Shown: positions 63,394 through 64,000 of the stretch, piece by piece
Layout of the letters: every line of letters begins with the position of its first letter
Numbering within the stretch: position 1 is the first letter of the stretch
From: Bradyrhizobium sp. WSM1743
GTDB taxonomy: Bacteria; Pseudomonadota; Alphaproteobacteria; Rhizobiales; Xanthobacteraceae
DNA length: 64,000 nucleotides
NCBI RefSeq assembly: GCF_000473065.1
Contig: NZ_AXAZ01000017.1
Location: 80,813 to 144,812, forward strand
Direction of reading: 5' to 3'
The notes under the pieces: generated by a model
Seen by the model: the letters and a program-made list of their open reading frames with translations, nothing else
Told to the model about the DNA's origin: nothing
Database searches by the model: none
Made by a program: the position numbers and the translations under genes

Positions 63394-64000
63394 GCCTACT
63401 CTGATTCTTTTTGGGTGCTGTGTCACCCGGTGGACCTCCCTGGGTCCGACCCGGTAGTCACCGTTGATCTTCCGGACCCTCGACAAGCAGTGTCTCGCGC
63501 ACGTTCCGAACTACTAGGAATCGATAATTTGACCGGAGCCTGCAGGTCGCTTTGATGGCGGCATGCCTCATCCTGCCCGACGCCACACGTCTACATATGC
63601 GGATAGCCGGCCGCTCAAGATCACGTCCGGAGAGATGCGCGAGATGGGCCTGCGCGGAGTCCTATTGCGCGTACTCATAAACGCTAGCGGTTCGACATCC
63701 ACTTTTGGAGAGCAAGCGGACATCGCGAAGAGCCGTTGAAATCGGTCGATAATGACCCGAATGTATGGTCCGGCCGCGCGTTGCAAGCGGTTTCGTCAAC
63801 CTGGCAGATGCGGTCTTGCAATGTATCCGGCCTCTGATTGGAGCGTGTTGGGCTCCGGGCCATCATGGATATCAGCGCGCATTCGAGCTGATTAGCGGAC
63901 AGGCCTCGAGCGGGCCATTCGGGTCACCAGTGTTCGCATGCGCCGGGAAGACCGTCCTCCATGGTCGTCTCATCCTCTCGCAGACCTCGGCGGGTAAGGG
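63394..64000. other. Low-coding stretch at the right edge
   Basis: About 600 bp, with only one doubtful remnant (63563-63739). There is no clear ribosome site, membrane signal or conserved motif in the rest. The stretch looks like the continuation of an accessory region that was cut by the window edge. Confidence 0.5.
63563..63739 (+). pseudogene. Possible remnant of a small rhizobial zinc-ribbon-type protein
   Basis: Short frame of 58 codons that includes LKITSGEMREMGLRGVLL, like the start of a small rhizobial family that continues GVRGVLVYCxDYxCSHS. Here the following part switches frame (YCAYS appears one base over, then a stop), and the Cys-His ending is missing. So it looks like a decayed fragment. 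The comparison is from memory, and the frame is short. Confidence 0.3.

Overview
The window looks like chromosomal DNA of a Bradyrhizobium-type alphaproteobacterium (order Hyphomicrobiales). The evidence is the high GC content, a ndvC-ndvD-ndvB cluster for cyclic beta-(1,3)(1,6)-glucan, a phosphatidylcholine synthase of the Pcs type, the nitrate regulators NasT/NasS beside a siroheme nitrite/sulfite reductase, an IalB-family protein, and several families of intergenic palindromes. This assignment rests on gene content and memory of the families, not on a search.

Layout. 0-3 kb: glucokinase, a small protein, a single-domain response regulator and an LTXXQ periplasmic protein. 3.1-8.6 kb: an ABC sugar-type import operon (Tat-exported binding protein, two permeases, ATPase) followed by a D-2-hydroxyacid dehydrogenase. 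8.7-13 kb: small secreted proteins, a DUF1993 protein and a PheC-like periplasmic dehydratase. 13-17 kb: a cupin/RraA-like pair divergent from pxpB-pxpC-pxpA (5-oxoprolinase). 17-23 kb: a nitrogen or sulfur assimilation block read leftward, nasT-nasS, then a long structured leader, then a nirA-like hemeprotein and an Fe-S/FAD/NADPH reductase. 24-33.5 kb: rimO, a possible two-domain immunity protein, an acetylornithine-type aminotransferase with a possible attenuator, quinone oxidoreductase, pcs-terC, a UbiH-type hydroxylase, an AEC carrier and hspQ.

33.5-45.5 kb: ialB-like gene, an oligopeptide-type binding protein, a degenerate adenylating enzyme and a PopA-like REC-REC-pseudo-GGDEF protein, then sdhE-mfd divergent from recG. 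45.5-53.4 kb: a zinc-ribbon hypothetical, a ketopantoate reductase, an NAD(P)-binding oxidoreductase, a DUF502 protein, glmS, a frameshifted small gene and glmU. 53.5-61.3 kb: a SPOR-like envelope protein, a small repeat-bearing secreted protein and the ndvC/ndvD/ndvB glucan cluster. 61.7-64 kb: tRNA-Lys(TTT) followed by a sparsely coding accessory-looking stretch that holds a stand-alone proteasome-like Ntn hydrolase candidate with a small downstream partner gene.

The most interesting points are: (1) a REC-REC-GGDEF protein whose active site is lost but whose c-di-GMP inhibitory-site RxxD is kept at the exact spacing; (2) the nirA leader with a long-range inverted repeat and a sigma-54-like element, next to the RNA-binding antiterminator NasT; (3) the proteasome-like hydrolase next to tRNA-Lys; (4) a possible arginine-rich leader peptide and terminator hairpin ahead of the argD-type gene; (5) a possible SUKH plus YezG-like immunity fusion; and (6) apparent sequence lesions or rare events, namely a one-base frameshift in a T run at 51774-51777 and an ATT start candidate for ndvC.
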